A DNA stretch of 64,000 nucleotides from Sphingobium baderi (GCF_001456115.1 NZ_CP013264.1:2436501-2500500), one strand, 5' to 3'. Positions 47,830 to 61,819 are shown, counted from the stretch's first letter. Notes: generated by a model not told the origin, from the letters alone. Numbers and translations: made by a program.

Positions 47830-48485
47830 GATATGTCTCCGTTGCTTCAGGTCCGAGGGGCCGTCCCTCCGACGAAGCCCGAAAAAAGGCCGTCGAGATC
47901 GGTCCGCATCGCCGCGCCCGCGCGGCGGCTCGACCCCAAAGGCAAAGGAGTGGTGCGGGCAGCCGCTTCAGCGGCAACACGGTCCGGCGCCGCCGGGGTT
48001 GCTGACCGGGATCGAACGGACTTAGGGATTCGCCAGTCGGAAGGGACCGCTTCCCTCGGCAAGGCAGGACGGAGACAACTGTCGATCGATTAGCTCGATC
48101 TCGCCCGGATCAGGTCGCCCGGATGCCAACTGCGCCCGGCGCAATCATTCGCCTTCGATGGTCACACCGATCCGCGCCATTCACAGAGCAGGTTTTCGGG
48201 AACTGGCAGGACTTCCGGTCTGGATATCCTGGCCCGCAGCGGCCTCAACCTGGCCTCCCCGGTGCGAATTGTGACCCGGAATGAGAGGCACGGTCCCCGC
48301 CACTTTCACGGAGCCATTGGGCTGACCAGCAGGGCAATGACCAAAATGGCCGCAGGCAAAAGAGATCCGGTGGACAGATGGCAGCAGTCCGGGTCAAACG
48401 CCGATGGCGGTCATGGGCCCGCAGCTCCGTCAGCAGAAACGCTCGATATCCGGTTTGGCCGAGGCAGCGGTATCGCTCGGGCAAC
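47830..48485. other. Long gap upstream of ssb without a gene
   Basis: About 650 bp with no convincing ORF on either strand. GC-rich with scattered short palindromes (for example GCCGCTTCAGCGGC near 47961-47974). It must contain the ssb promoter. An origin of transfer or a leading-region promoter would fit here, but no diagnostic sequence was recognised. Confidence 0.4.
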
Positions 48486-48533
48486 CCGCCGATTTACGGA
48501 AATACAGTTCTACGGGAGTATGATTCTACGCAA
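48486..48533 (-). repeat. Three contiguous imperfect 16-bp repeats
   Basis: On the minus strand the units are TTGCGTAGAATCATAC, TCCCGTAGAACTGTAT and TTCCGTAAATCGGCGG, head to tail, sharing a CCGTAGAA core. They lie 39 nt beyond the higA stop. Neighbouring units match at 9-10 of 16 positions, so the repeat is suggestive rather than certain. Confidence 0.4.
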
Positions 48534-48571
48534 ATCAGGATGCCAGCGCGCTGGTGCATGGATCAGCGGGA

Positions 48572-48874
48572 TCAGACGGCTTTTGACAGTGCCGAGACCT
48601 TGATCTCGTCCTCATGGCTGCGCGCCTGGGCCAGATCATAGGCGCCCTGCATCCGAATGAGCGTATCCGCCTTCAACCCGAAAGCCTTTTCGAAGCGGAT
48701 CGCCATATCGGCGGTCAGGCCGGTATGGCCGTTCAGGACATTGCTCAGATTCTGGCGCGAGACGCTGAAATGCGCTGCCAGATCCTTCACATTGATGCCA
48801 TGCGGCTCCACGATCTGCCGCTTGAGCCAGGGACCGGGATGCACATGGATCGAGAGGTGAACTTTGATCGCCAT
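48572..48874 (-). CDS. higA: HigA-type antitoxin
   Basis: A 100-residue XRE-type antitoxin: HVHPGPWLKRQIVEPHGINV, DLAAHFSVSRQNLSNVLNGH, then TADMAIRFEKAFG. It should neutralise HigB and repress the operon. The gene order toxin then antitoxin, with a 1-nt overlap, is typical of higBA. Confidence 0.92.
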   Translation of the reverse strand: MAIKVHLSIHVHPGPWLKRQIVEPHGINVKDLAAHFSVSRQNLSNVLNGHTGLTADMAIRFEKAFGLKADTLIRMQGAYDLAQARSHEDEIKVSALSKAV

Positions 48875-49155
48875 CAGTGATAATCCTCCAAGTCCAGATC
48901 GGCGATGGTCGCGTCATCGGCCAGAGTGAAAGTCAGCCGCCAGTTCTTCGTCACCGTCATGGCATATGTGCCCTTGCGGTCCCCGGTCAGGGGGTGAAAG
49001 CCGAAATTTGGCGGTATGGCGACTTCCTCAAGTCCCGACGCCGAGACGAGGAAGGCGATCATATCGACCACACGCCCGGCCTCGATCACAGCTTTGACGC
49101 TGCCCTTCTCGATCAGCTCTCGCAGCGCCTTGTGCTGGATGCTCTCGATTTCCAC
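48874..49155 (-). CDS. higB: HigB-type toxin (RelE superfamily)
   Basis: A 93-residue ribosome-dependent mRNA interferase family member: HKALRELIEKGSVKAV, PPNFGFHPLTGDRKGTYAMT, and TKNWRLTFTLADDATIADLD. Expected to cleave mRNA on the ribosome and to stabilise the element by post-segregational killing. Upstream partner of higA. Confidence 0.92.
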   Translation of the reverse strand: MEIESIQHKALRELIEKGSVKAVIEAGRVVDMIAFLVSASGLEEVAIPPNFGFHPLTGDRKGTYAMTVTKNWRLTFTLADDATIADLDLEDYH

Positions 49156-49212
49156 CTGTCAACTGATGATTGACACGCGCGCCTGACTGGAAGAACAAGG
49201 AAAGGGCGGCGC

Positions 49213-50151
49213 TTACGCGCCGCCCAGGTGACGGAAATCCCAGACCTTGATGCCCATCGACCGAGCCTTGTCGTGCATATTGCCCTGGATGCCGGTGCCC
49301 GGAAAGATCACGACTCCCACCGGCATATCCTCAAGGATCTGGTCGTTGCGCCGGAACGGAGCCGCGCGGCCAAGGCCCCAATCGGGTTCGTAGGGCACGC
49401 TCGGCACCTTGCGGCTCTCGGCCCAGCAGACCGCGATGCGCTCGCCGCCGGTATCGGTCGCGCCATGCAGGAGAACCATGTCCGGGAACTTGGACTTGAT
49501 CTTGTCAAAGACGGAATAGATGAAGGCGACGTCGTTGAACTTCGCGCCCGAAGAGACCGCGATGCGCGTGCCGGTCGGCGCCAGCACCTGAGCGTCGGCC
49601 CATCTGCGGGCCTTTTGGAAGTCGCGGCTGCTCACCACCGAGGCCGTCAGCGCCTTGCGATTGACCTTCGAACCGGACCGGGGGAGCCAGGGCTTCTTCG
49701 CATGGACCTTGAACTGGTCGGCGGCGGCGTCGCGGAAATACTCCATCGTGTCGCGCCGCTCGATCATGCTGATGCCCTCGGCGATCGTGCGCTCCAGCTC
49801 GACGGACTTGACCTCGGAGCCATCCTGTTCGCGCTGCATCCGCTTCTGCGCCTGCTCATTGTCGTCGAGTTCGCGGTCAACCCGCTCGACGGCGCGCTGG
49901 AACACATTGACGACGCCCCAGAGCAAGTCTTCGAGGTCCGGCTCGATGCGGGTGTCGATCAGGGACGAAACGAGCCCGTCGAACATATCGGCCACCGCGC
50001 CGTCCACGAGGCGGGATTCGGGCAGCGGCCGCTGATCGGGTTCATCTTCGAAGGGACGATAGCCATAGAGCTGCATCTCCTGAATGAGGCTGACCATCTG
50101 GGATTCCTGGGGCTCGGGTTCATCGGCGGGAGTATCATTGTGGTCGGACAT
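49213..50151 (-). CDS. DUF2493 domain protein
   Basis: A 312-residue protein. ATG 50151 starts MSDHNDTPADEPEPQESQMV. An acidic N-terminus and a helical middle (VVNVFQRAVERVDRELDDNE) precede the C-terminal DUF2493 Rossmann-like part (about 190-312): DAQVLAPTGTRIAVSSG, FPDMVLLHGATDTGGERIAV and DMPVGVVIFPGTGIQGNMHD. DUF2493 relates to SLOG nucleotide-sensing folds, so it may bind nucleotides or sense a signal. Common in conjugative elements next to a toprim protein. Role unproven. Confidence 0.85.
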   Translation of the reverse strand: MSDHNDTPADEPEPQESQMVSLIQEMQLYGYRPFEDEPDQRPLPESRLVDGAVADMFDGLVSSLIDTRIEPDLEDLLWGVVNVFQRAVERVDRELDDNEQAQKRMQREQDGSEVKSVELERTIAEGISMIERRDTMEYFRDAAADQFKVHAKKPWLPRSGSKVNRKALTASVVSSRDFQKARRWADAQVLAPTGTRIAVSSGAKFNDVAFIYSVFDKIKSKFPDMVLLHGATDTGGERIAVCWAESRKVPSVPYEPDWGLGRAAPFRRNDQILEDMPVGVVIFPGTGIQGNMHDKARSMGIKVWDFRHLGGA

Positions 50152-50284
50152 GGGTGTCGCCTTTTCGATCTGGACCGCGACCCTCGCGGCCTTCGTGGCG
50201 ACGGAAGGCGGCAGGCCGGACGGCGCGCGCACCGCCAAGCGCCAGCGGGTGAGCGCCCCTTGCGGGCGCGCACCGGCGGCCGTA

Positions 50285-50379
50285 GCGAAGCAAAGGACGG
50301 ACAGGCGGGGGCTATTTTGCTTCGCGATGCAAAGCGGCCGCTCGCGGCCGCGGCGGAAAATAGTCCCCGTCTGTCCGTT
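50285..50379. repeat. Strong double inverted repeat between the DUF2493 and toprim genes
   Basis: Two 21-nt arms (50298-50318 and 50357-50377) pair with only two differences, both G-U wobbles on the plus strand, and the stem extends 1-2 nt outward. The 38-nt loop holds two GCGGCCGC octamers 2 bp apart (50334-50341, 50344-50351). An overlapping 10-bp inverted repeat GCGAAGCAAA / TTTGCTTCGC (50285-50294, 50316-50325) offers an alternative fold. The enclosing 361-bp gap (50152-50512) contains no gene. Confidence 0.7.
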
Positions 50380-50512
50380 GCACGCGGCGAACGCCTGCTG
50401 CTCCTGTCGCCCTCTATGAAGGCCGGGGCGCGGTCTCTTCAGTCGAAGAGGCGTCTCGCAAACGACGCACAGACCTGCGCGGTGATCCCATGCAGACATC
50501 TCTTCCCGGAGG

Positions 50513-51568
50513 TCAGCCGCTTGTCCGCAGGAGATATTCCGCATCATCGTCCCGAAGCTGGGGCAGCAGATGACGGCCGAGCGCGTCTGCTCCTGGGCCG
50601 CACAGATCCGAATTGAAATCGTCGAGTATCGGATCGAGCGGCGCCGTCTCGATGCCGGCTTCCAGAGCTCTGCGCGTGAGGATCGTTTCAGCCGCGGCGC
50701 CTGCCGGGTCAGCGTCGCGGGCGACATAGAGGCGCCGGAGGCTCGGCGGGAACTGGATGGCTGCAAGATGGGCTCCCGAGAGCGCTGCGATCGCTGGCAT
50801 GTCCGGCATCACCATGCGGAGCGACAGGATCGTCTCGACGCCTTCGCCGGCGACCATGACCGGTCCAGCCATGCCGAAGCGAACCCCGTTTCCGAGCAGA
50901 TGGCCCATCGCGCGCCGGGGATAGGCGACAGGTGCCTTGTCGAAGGTCGCCGGGTCGAGCCAGGTGCGATGCGCTCCGTCGATCCGGCCCGCGAGGTCGG
51001 TGACGATCGCGATCATCGCCGGCCAACTCCGCCGCACATCAGGCCGATCCCGCTTCGAGGGTCTATAATGGCTGCGGGGATGAAAGCGCAGCGGATCGCC
51101 GGGCCGTAGCAGGGTAATGCTGCGGCCGTAGAGATAGGACTGGACGATGCTTCGCTGGACGGGCTGGCACATGGCGACCAGACGCCGGGCGGCCTCCGGC
51201 GAGCCAGTTGGCGCCTTGCCTTTGCGGACACGGCCGGGGCCATCCTTGCGGACAGGCGGTTGTGGCAGGCTGAGGAAGCGCCGGGCTTCGTCCAGCGTAT
51301 CCCTGAGATGCGCATGGCCGCAGGCGATAGCGATGATGTCGAGCAGATCGCCATGCTCGCCGGTTGCGGCATCGGTCCATTTGCCTGCCGCGCCCCGGCC
51401 ATCCGGGGACGCGACAAGGCGGACATAGAGGCTTTGGCCCGGCGTGTTGCGGGCATCGCCGACAAGCCAGTATCGGCCCTCGCGATGCCCCTTCGACAGA
51501 TAGCGCCGGCAAACGCCCTCGGCATTGTCAGCCAGAGCTTGCGCGATTTCGGTGGCGGAATTGTGCAT
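50513..51568 (-). CDS. Toprim domain protein (plasmid-type primase-like, DUF7146)
   Basis: A 351-residue protein. The N-terminal zinc-less primase-like part (about 1-150) has SLYVRLVASPDGRGAAGKWT and GDLLDIIAIACGH. The toprim domain (about 230-330) has the catalytic Glu in VAGEGVETILSLR (near 241) and the Asp pair in YVARDADPAGAAA (near 284). It may prime the incoming strand or resolve DNA ends. AAGGAGAC precedes the ATG. Confidence 0.9.
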   Translation of the reverse strand: MHNSATEIAQALADNAEGVCRRYLSKGHREGRYWLVGDARNTPGQSLYVRLVASPDGRGAAGKWTDAATGEHGDLLDIIAIACGHAHLRDTLDEARRFLSLPQPPVRKDGPGRVRKGKAPTGSPEAARRLVAMCQPVQRSIVQSYLYGRSITLLRPGDPLRFHPRSHYRPSKRDRPDVRRSWPAMIAIVTDLAGRIDGAHRTWLDPATFDKAPVAYPRRAMGHLLGNGVRFGMAGPVMVAGEGVETILSLRMVMPDMPAIAALSGAHLAAIQFPPSLRRLYVARDADPAGAAAETILTRRALEAGIETAPLDPILDDFNSDLCGPGADALGRHLLPQLRDDDAEYLLRTSG

Positions 51569-51580
51569 GGCTCCGTCTCC

Positions 51581-56378
<4,798 letters not shown>

Positions 56379-56379
<1 letters not shown>

Positions 56380-56801
56380 TGCTCTATCTGGACACGTCCG
56401 TTGTCATCACGGCGCTCACGAATGAACCTCGAACGGCGGAAACGCAGACGTGGCTGGCGGCGCAAAACCCCGACGAGCTGATCATCAGCGACTGGGTCGT
56501 CACGGAAATCTCCTCAGCGCTGTCGATCAAGCTGAGGACCGGGCAACTCGATGCCATGCAGCGGGCCGAGGTGTTGAGCCAGTTCCAGCAGCTTTCCAAT
56601 GACAGCCTGACGATCGTGCCGGTTTCTGGTGCCAATTTCCGCACGGCGGCGCGGTTCGCCGATCAGTTCGCCCTTGGCCTGCGCGCAGGCGATGCATTGC
56701 ATCTGGCGATTGCGGCCGAGCGCGGCGCGACCCTCTGCACTCTGGACCGCCGTCTGGCGGAAGGCGGGACGGCGCTTGGCGCGATGACCCATATGCTGTG
56801 A
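56379..56801 (+). CDS. vapC: PIN-domain toxin, VapC type
   Basis: A 140-residue PIN nuclease with the acidic site intact: Asp5 (MLYLDTSVV), Glu43 (VVTEISSAL), Asp105 (LRAGDALHL) and Asp123 (CTLDRRLAE). It probably cleaves tRNA or rRNA when freed from the antitoxin. Forms a two-gene cassette with its antitoxin. Confidence 0.94.
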
Positions 56802-56871
56802 CGCGGCATGATAGGAAGCTCTGACCGGAAGGCAAAAAAGGGGCGACCCCGTGACAGGGTCGCCCAATGGA

Positions 56872-57678
56872 TCAAAGTTCGCGGTGGCGGGCCTCGTCGA
56901 TCACGAAGCCGAAGCGGCCGGCGCTATATTCGCCGGAAGGAACGAGGAACCTGCGTTGGACGCCGGCCGAGCGCACACCACCAAGCCGTGCGATACAATC
57001 GGTCAGGCCGGGATGTTCGTCCGACCGGATTGCGGAAACGACGATCCAGTCCCGCGCGTGCTTTTCACCGAACAGTCGCCGATCATTCTCGTGCGATTCG
57101 CCCGGTTTCAGGAAGCGGTCGTTGGTCGCTTCCCAGCAGTTCGGATAATAATTGCGCAGGGTCTTCTCCGCGTGGCGGCGTTCATAGGCCGTGAACAGGT
57201 CGGGAAATCCCGTCGCGACCTTCGCCCATTCGGCATCCTCTTCATACCAGCCTCCCAACACGCGCAAGGCGACAGGCATGAGCGCATTGCGAGCACGATC
57301 GAGCTTGAACCCGCCATGGCTCGCGGTTGAGTGGAAGATGACGCCATCGGCGTAAATCTCACTCGATTGAGATTGGCCCCAGGGCGTTGAGACGCGAGCC
57401 GAGCCGGGCTTGCGACGCAGATCGCGCAATTCCGTCTGATGCTGGACCTGCTCGGCGATATGATCGTGGAATCCGGCTTCATCGCCGACGATAGCGCTTG
57501 CGCCATAGAAGTCGTCGCGGGTCCATTCGCTCATCGGCTTGCCGGGACGCCAGGATGTCGCGACCCGCAAACCCCGCGCGCCGGGGATGGCCGCATAGGC
57601 GATATCGCAGACGAGCGCCGCGAGATCGCCATCGGCGGTCCGGCCGTAGGTCGCCGGGATCGAAGCTACTGGGTTCAT
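56872..57678 (-). CDS. DUF7007 domain protein
   Basis: A 268-residue protein. Recognisable stretches are STPWGQSQSSEIYADGVIFH, STASHGGFKLDRARNALMPV, LGGWYEEDAEWAKVATGFPD, and CWEATNDRFLKPGESHENDR. This is the DUF7007 pattern of conjugative elements. The C-terminus has SAGVQRRFLVPSGEYSAGRF. No catalytic motif assigned. It overlaps the next gene by 4 nt. Confidence 0.82.
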   Translation of the reverse strand: MNPVASIPATYGRTADGDLAALVCDIAYAAIPGARGLRVATSWRPGKPMSEWTRDDFYGASAIVGDEAGFHDHIAEQVQHQTELRDLRRKPGSARVSTPWGQSQSSEIYADGVIFHSTASHGGFKLDRARNALMPVALRVLGGWYEEDAEWAKVATGFPDLFTAYERRHAEKTLRNYYPNCWEATNDRFLKPGESHENDRRLFGEKHARDWIVVSAIRSDEHPGLTDCIARLGGVRSAGVQRRFLVPSGEYSAGRFGFVIDEARHREL

Positions 57679-58166
57679 GCCGCCCTCCCGATCTGAACCG
57701 CCGGCGCATCGTCGGCAACCGGATCGAACACCAGATTGGAATAGCGGTTGCGCGCGGCCCAGGCTTCGGCATCCGCCATATTGGCCGCGAGGTGCTGGAG
57801 TTCATCCCGCCCATTCCAGCGGGTCAGCACCCGGACCATGCCCGGCTGCGGCAATTCGATCACTTCGAAGTGCAGATCGGTGGACACAAGATAGTGGCGA
57901 CGCACGACAAGGACTGGCGTGCCGTTGGACCCGTAAGTGCCCTCATGCAGAACGAACCCTGCGGGATAGGTCGAACGGCCGGTGTCCGCGGGAGCGGTTT
58001 TCTCGACCAGGCGGCCCGACGCATTACGATTCTGCCACGCGCGCAGCTTCTTCGTAAACCTCTCGGGTGGCCGCTTCGCGCCATCGCTGTAGCGCAGGAC
58101 CGCGCCGAGCGGCACATCGGCGAGAACGGCGTGGCCGTCGAGCGGGCCGGTGGGATTGATTGTCAT
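57675..58166 (-). CDS. Hypothetical protein, 163 residues
   Basis: ATG 58166 follows CCGGAGACG. It reads MTINPTGPLDGHAVLADVPL, GAVLRYSDGAKRPPERFTKK, and AANMADAEAWAARNRYSNLV. No known domain recognised. Overlaps the DUF7007 gene (ATGA) and carries the shared leader motif upstream, so it starts an operon. Confidence 0.75.
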   Translation of the reverse strand: MTINPTGPLDGHAVLADVPLGAVLRYSDGAKRPPERFTKKLRAWQNRNASGRLVEKTAPADTGRSTYPAGFVLHEGTYGSNGTPVLVVRRHYLVSTDLHFEVIELPQPGMVRVLTRWNGRDELQHLAANMADAEAWAARNRYSNLVFDPVADDAPAVQIGRAA

Positions 58167-58208
58167 GGAACGTCTCCGGGAGAGCAGCGAGAAAGCGAGC
58201 TGCCGACC

Positions 58209-58260
58209 GCTCTCTCTCAAGCCGGGCAACTCACCCGCTTCCCGCTGCCCTCTCACTCTC
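58209..58260 (-). promoter_or_regulatory. Leader motif, copy 2 (163-residue gene)
   Basis: On the coding strand GAGAGTGAGAGGG is followed about 27 nt later by TTGAGAGAGAGC, then about 43 nt to the ATG with CCGGAGACG as ribosome site. Best match to copies 1 and 3. Confidence 0.55.
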
Positions 58261-58295
58261 CCCGCCGGTCCGGCACGGGACCGGCGGCTTTTGGA

Positions 58296-58490
58296 TCATT
58301 CCCGGAGCCTGCCGGCCGCCACGTCGGCGATCCACTCGGCGGCTTCCTCGACGTTGTCATCATCATGTTCAACGAGGCTGGCGAGCGCGACTGCGCCATT
58401 GCGGCCGAGCTGGCCGAGCCGCTGGATGGCGGCGAGCAGGATGGGCGCCAGCGCCTCCGGGCTCGCGGTTTCGATTTCGGATATCTTCAT
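58296..58490 (-). CDS. Small acidic protein, 64 residues
   Basis: AGGAGA precedes the ATG. The sequence MKISEIETASPEALAPILLA, AIQRLGQLGRNGAVALASLV, then EEAAEWIADVAAGRLRE is helical and acidic, without cysteines. No family recognised. It lies between two longer element genes on the same strand. Confidence 0.7.
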   Translation of the reverse strand: MKISEIETASPEALAPILLAAIQRLGQLGRNGAVALASLVEHDDDNVEEAAEWIADVAAGRLRE

Positions 58491-58580
58491 GGGTCAATCT
58501 CCTGGCTAAAGGGCGAATGGAATGATCCCGGCGCCGACGCCCTGACCGGGACGCCGGGAAGGACGAAAAAGAATTGCCGG

Positions 58581-59336
58581 TCAGCGGCCCTCCTTCGTTC
58601 GATCGGCCGCGATCTGGATGGCGCGGCAGGCAGCCCTGAACGCCGCGTCGCTTTCCTGGTGCGAGAGGTCGAGGCTCGCTTTCAGATCGAGCGCCCCCTG
58701 GCGAATATCGTTGGCGGTCACGTCCGCTAGCGTCACCCCGCCGGGCGCCTCACTTTCGAAAATGACGGCGACCGTCGCCTGGATATGTTCCTCGCACAGG
58801 CTGAGAAGGACGTGCGATCCCAGACCCGGTTCGACGCCAAGCGGGCCATATTCGGCAATGCCCAGCATCTCATCGAGCATGGACTCGGTGGAGCGCGCCA
58901 TGATGTCGTCGGCGGTGATGAGGATCGCCATGCCCCCGAAGCCATCCGGGCGCATTTTCGTGCAGGTCCAGGCTGACAGGGCCGAAACATAGGCCAGGGT
59001 CGGATGGCGGCGGACAACGCTCTGGAAGAATGTTTCCCAATGTGATTCCGTAAGATCGAGGTGAAGAATGGCGTCGTCATCGTCGAGATTTGCCAGCGCT
59101 TCGCGGACAACATCGGCAGCGATGCTTTCGGTCTCGCCGGACTCCTCCAGCGCCGCTCGAACCGCGTCGATCGGGAAGGCGGGCATATCGCTGACGCCCT
59201 GCTCGGCGTAGAAATAGAGGCCATCGCCATCCGGTTCGCAGGTGAAGATGTGCGAGAGGAGCAGCCGTTCAAGCGGCGTCATGGCGCCGAGCGGAATCGT
59301 CGGCTGAATGACGGTGGGCGAGAAATAATCAGCCAT
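58581..59336 (-). CDS. Hypothetical protein, 251 residues
   Basis: ATG 59336 follows ACGGAGAC. It reads MADYFSPTVIQPTIPLGAMT, LERLLLSHIFTCEPDGDGLY, and GFGGMAILITADDIMARSTE, LGSHVLLSLCEEHIQATVAV. Mixed alpha/beta, acidic, no signal peptide. I recall related proteins next to ParB genes in sphingomonad elements but cannot name the domain. Confidence 0.75.
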   Translation of the reverse strand: MADYFSPTVIQPTIPLGAMTPLERLLLSHIFTCEPDGDGLYFYAEQGVSDMPAFPIDAVRAALEESGETESIAADVVREALANLDDDDAILHLDLTESHWETFFQSVVRRHPTLAYVSALSAWTCTKMRPDGFGGMAILITADDIMARSTESMLDEMLGIAEYGPLGVEPGLGSHVLLSLCEEHIQATVAVIFESEAPGGVTLADVTANDIRQGALDLKASLDLSHQESDAAFRAACRAIQIAADRTKEGR

Positions 59337-59449
59337 ATGAGGTCTCCGTAAAACGCGAAAGCCCGGCGCGAGGCCGGGCTGTGAAAGGAAATGAGAACAA
59401 GGCGGTGCGGGACGAGAGGGCAGAAGCCTTTCCCGTCCCACACGCGCGT

Positions 59450-61612
59450 TCAGGCGGCGATGTCGTAGTCGGCGTCGCCCTCCTGGTCATTGGCCGCAGC
59501 TGCGCCCTGCGCGGGCTCATCGCCGTCGAGGAAGGCCGGCAGCGCATCGGTCTCGGCGCCGAGCGGCAGCGGTTCCTCGATCACCGGGGTGCGCAGCGGT
59601 TCGGGCAGCCAATCGCTGTCGGCGAGCAACCGCTCGGCCTCGCGGGCCATGTCGCCCTTTTTGAGGTGGTCGATCAGCCCGGCCGTCTGCGGCCCCTTCG
59701 CTTCGGCAACAGCCTCAAGGATGCGCGGCTTCGCGACCCGGTTGAGATAATTGTCGAAGGTCGGACGCCAGCCAGCACCGATCATGTCGAGCCCGACCGC
59801 CCGCGCCAGCACATTGGCATGGTCGATCCGGCGCGCGACGCCATGCACGGAGATGCGGCCACCGCCATGCCTGGCAACCGGCTCCCACTGCGCGTTCACC
59901 GAATAGGCCGCGCAATGGGCGAACAGGCTGGCCTGCTCGCTACCGTCGAGCTGCTGAACCGTGTCCCAGACATCCCTGTCGGAGCTGGGCAGACGTTCCT
60001 TCCAGCGCACATGACGTTCCTGTATCGCGGCCGCGGACGGGCTGCCGCGAAGATCCGCGCTCTGGAACGGCATGGTGGCGCGATTGACCGCCAGCTCCAT
60101 GCAGCTTTCGGTCCGGCTGTGGTAGAACAGCGACAGCACCATCGCGTGCAGCACGGCGGCAAAAGCCACCGAAGGCGATTGCGCGAAGGCATCCTGAAGC
60201 GCCAGGGTGCGCGCGGCGGTCAGTTCGGCGACGAGCCTGTCGGGGAGCGGCTTGATGACTTCGCCGTCCTCATCCTCCTCGGTCGGCGTGCTACCCGATA
60301 CATCGGGCGATGCAGTGCCACCCTCGGCACCAGTCCGTTCGGTCCTGGTCTCGCCGGAAGGATCGACGGATGCGACTGCGGCGGCGACATCGTCATCTCC
60401 ATCATCGGCTTCTTCGATATCCGCTTCATCCCCGGCGCGAACATAGCCGCGATCGATATAAAGCGTACCGTCGTCCTCAAGGCCGATGAACACGCCGGCA
60501 TTGTCCATGTCGGCGGGATCGAACACGCGGTTGCCTTGGGCGAGAACGGCCAGTTCGCTGTCGATGGCCGAGATGCGCAGCTCGACCTCATCCGGCATAT
60601 CGGGCTTGCCGTCCCATTCGGCTTCGAGCGCATCGGCCTCGGCGCGCAAAGCGACGATCCTGGCCTCCTGCTCTTGCGTGAGCGGCTGAACAACGCTGGG
60701 AATCGCCCGGCACTCTTCGTCATAGCCATAGGGCAGATCGACCAGGGCCTCGACCCACTTCCAGCCCTCGGCTCCGACGGTTTCAGCCGCGGAACGCAGC
60801 TTCTCGTCGACCAGCCGGTCCAGCAGCGCCGGATCGGACAGCCAGCCACCATCGTCCTGCTCGAACAGATCGCGGATCGGGCCAGCGCCGCCAGCGGCGA
60901 TATAGGCCTCGACGCCGACGAACCGGACACGCTTGTCGGTAACCTCGACCTTGTCCTCAAGCAGCTTTGTCTTGATGAACCAGGACGATTTGTTGCTGCT
61001 GTGAACAAGCTGGTCCCAGAGTTCCTCCTGGCGCTTGTGATCGTCGCTGACGGTGAACGCCATGAGCTGATCGAGCGTTATGTCGCCTGCGGCATAGACT
61101 TCGTGCAATGCAGGCGAGACGGACGCCAGTTTCAGGCGCTGGCGCACGATGGCCGGCGTCACCCGGAAATGCGCCGCGATCGCCTCGTCGCCTTCGCCCT
61201 TTTCGTTAAGGCGCTGCATCGCGCGAAATTCATCGAGCGGGTGCAAGGGCTCGCGGAAGGTGTTTTCGGCCAGCGAGTCCTCCTCGGCCAGAACGGTGTC
61301 GTCGGCCGACTTCACGACGCACGGCACCGGGACCGTCTTCAGCGCGCGCTTGCGTTTTACCAGCAGTCCGATCGCCAGATAGCGACGACCGCCGGCGGGG
61401 ATTTCATAGAGGCCGGTTTCATCGCCATGCTCGTCGAGCTGCGGTCGGACATTGAGGCCGGTAAGCAGGCCGCGTCGCTCGATGTCGTTGGCCAGGTCCT
61501 CGATGGTCACGCCGTTCTTCACGCGCCGGACGTTGGACTGCGACAGGACCAGCTTGTCGAACGGAATATCCCGCGACTGGTTGAGGGTGATTTTCGGTTG
61601 GGCTTTTGCCAT
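59450..61612 (-). CDS. Large ParB/RepB/Spo0J family protein
   Basis: A 720-residue protein. The N-terminal ParB CTP-switch domain (about 10-120) has IPFDKLVLSQSNVRRVKNGV, YEIPAGGRRYLAI (replacing the usual GERR box with GGRR) and SLAENTFREPLHPLDEF. The helix-turn-helix is at about 125-160 (GEGDEAIAAHFRVTPAIVRQ). A long C-terminal region with acidic linkers has no known fold. Twice the size of chromosomal ParB. May act in partition or as a DNA-bound regulator. ATG 61612 follows ACGGAGACG and carries the leader motif. Confidence 0.9.
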   Translation of the reverse strand: MAKAQPKITLNQSRDIPFDKLVLSQSNVRRVKNGVTIEDLANDIERRGLLTGLNVRPQLDEHGDETGLYEIPAGGRRYLAIGLLVKRKRALKTVPVPCVVKSADDTVLAEEDSLAENTFREPLHPLDEFRAMQRLNEKGEGDEAIAAHFRVTPAIVRQRLKLASVSPALHEVYAAGDITLDQLMAFTVSDDHKRQEELWDQLVHSSNKSSWFIKTKLLEDKVEVTDKRVRFVGVEAYIAAGGAGPIRDLFEQDDGGWLSDPALLDRLVDEKLRSAAETVGAEGWKWVEALVDLPYGYDEECRAIPSVVQPLTQEQEARIVALRAEADALEAEWDGKPDMPDEVELRISAIDSELAVLAQGNRVFDPADMDNAGVFIGLEDDGTLYIDRGYVRAGDEADIEEADDGDDDVAAAVASVDPSGETRTERTGAEGGTASPDVSGSTPTEEDEDGEVIKPLPDRLVAELTAARTLALQDAFAQSPSVAFAAVLHAMVLSLFYHSRTESCMELAVNRATMPFQSADLRGSPSAAAIQERHVRWKERLPSSDRDVWDTVQQLDGSEQASLFAHCAAYSVNAQWEPVARHGGGRISVHGVARRIDHANVLARAVGLDMIGAGWRPTFDNYLNRVAKPRILEAVAEAKGPQTAGLIDHLKKGDMAREAERLLADSDWLPEPLRTPVIEEPLPLGAETDALPAFLDGDEPAQGAAAANDQEGDADYDIAA

Positions 61613-61640
61613 GACACGTCTCCGTGACGGGCGGCCGGAA

Positions 61641-61695
61641 GACTCTCTCCCAGCCTCCAACCCGTCACAAAACCAAGTCCACCCTCTCACTCTCC
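61641..61695 (-). promoter_or_regulatory. Leader motif, copy 3 (parB-like gene)
   Basis: On the coding strand GGAGAGTGAGAGGG is followed about 30 nt later by GGGAGAGAGTC, then about 29 nt to the ATG. Shorter second element than copies 1 and 2. Confidence 0.5.
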
Positions 61696-61763
61696 TGATG
61701 TCCGACGCGGCGGGAACGCGGCCCGGTCGCATATGAGGTCATGTGGATTTCATGGTTTCCTGC

Positions 61764-61793
61764 AATCCGTATCGACAGATTCACGGATTTGCG
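61764..61793 (+). promoter_or_regulatory. Operator-like site upstream of the SRAP gene
   Basis: A 7-bp inverted repeat AATCCGT (61764-61770) / ACGGATT (61783-61789). It overlaps CGGATTTGCG (61784-61793), the same decamer found upstream of the XRE and DUF6499/DUF2285 genes and in the same orientation relative to the gene. Confidence 0.45.
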
Positions 61794-61819
61794 GATTTCA
61801 AGACAGGGACGGAGAGGAT

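Noticed and set aside
50334..50351. Twin GCGGCCGC octamers considered as a cloning artefact
   Set aside because: They lie inside a larger symmetrical structure in natural intergenic DNA, with no vector sequence nearby.
59381..61627. 748-codon plus-strand ORF opposite the ParB-like gene
   Set aside because: Antisense shadow of a gene with ParB motifs, no ribosome site and no recognisable domain.
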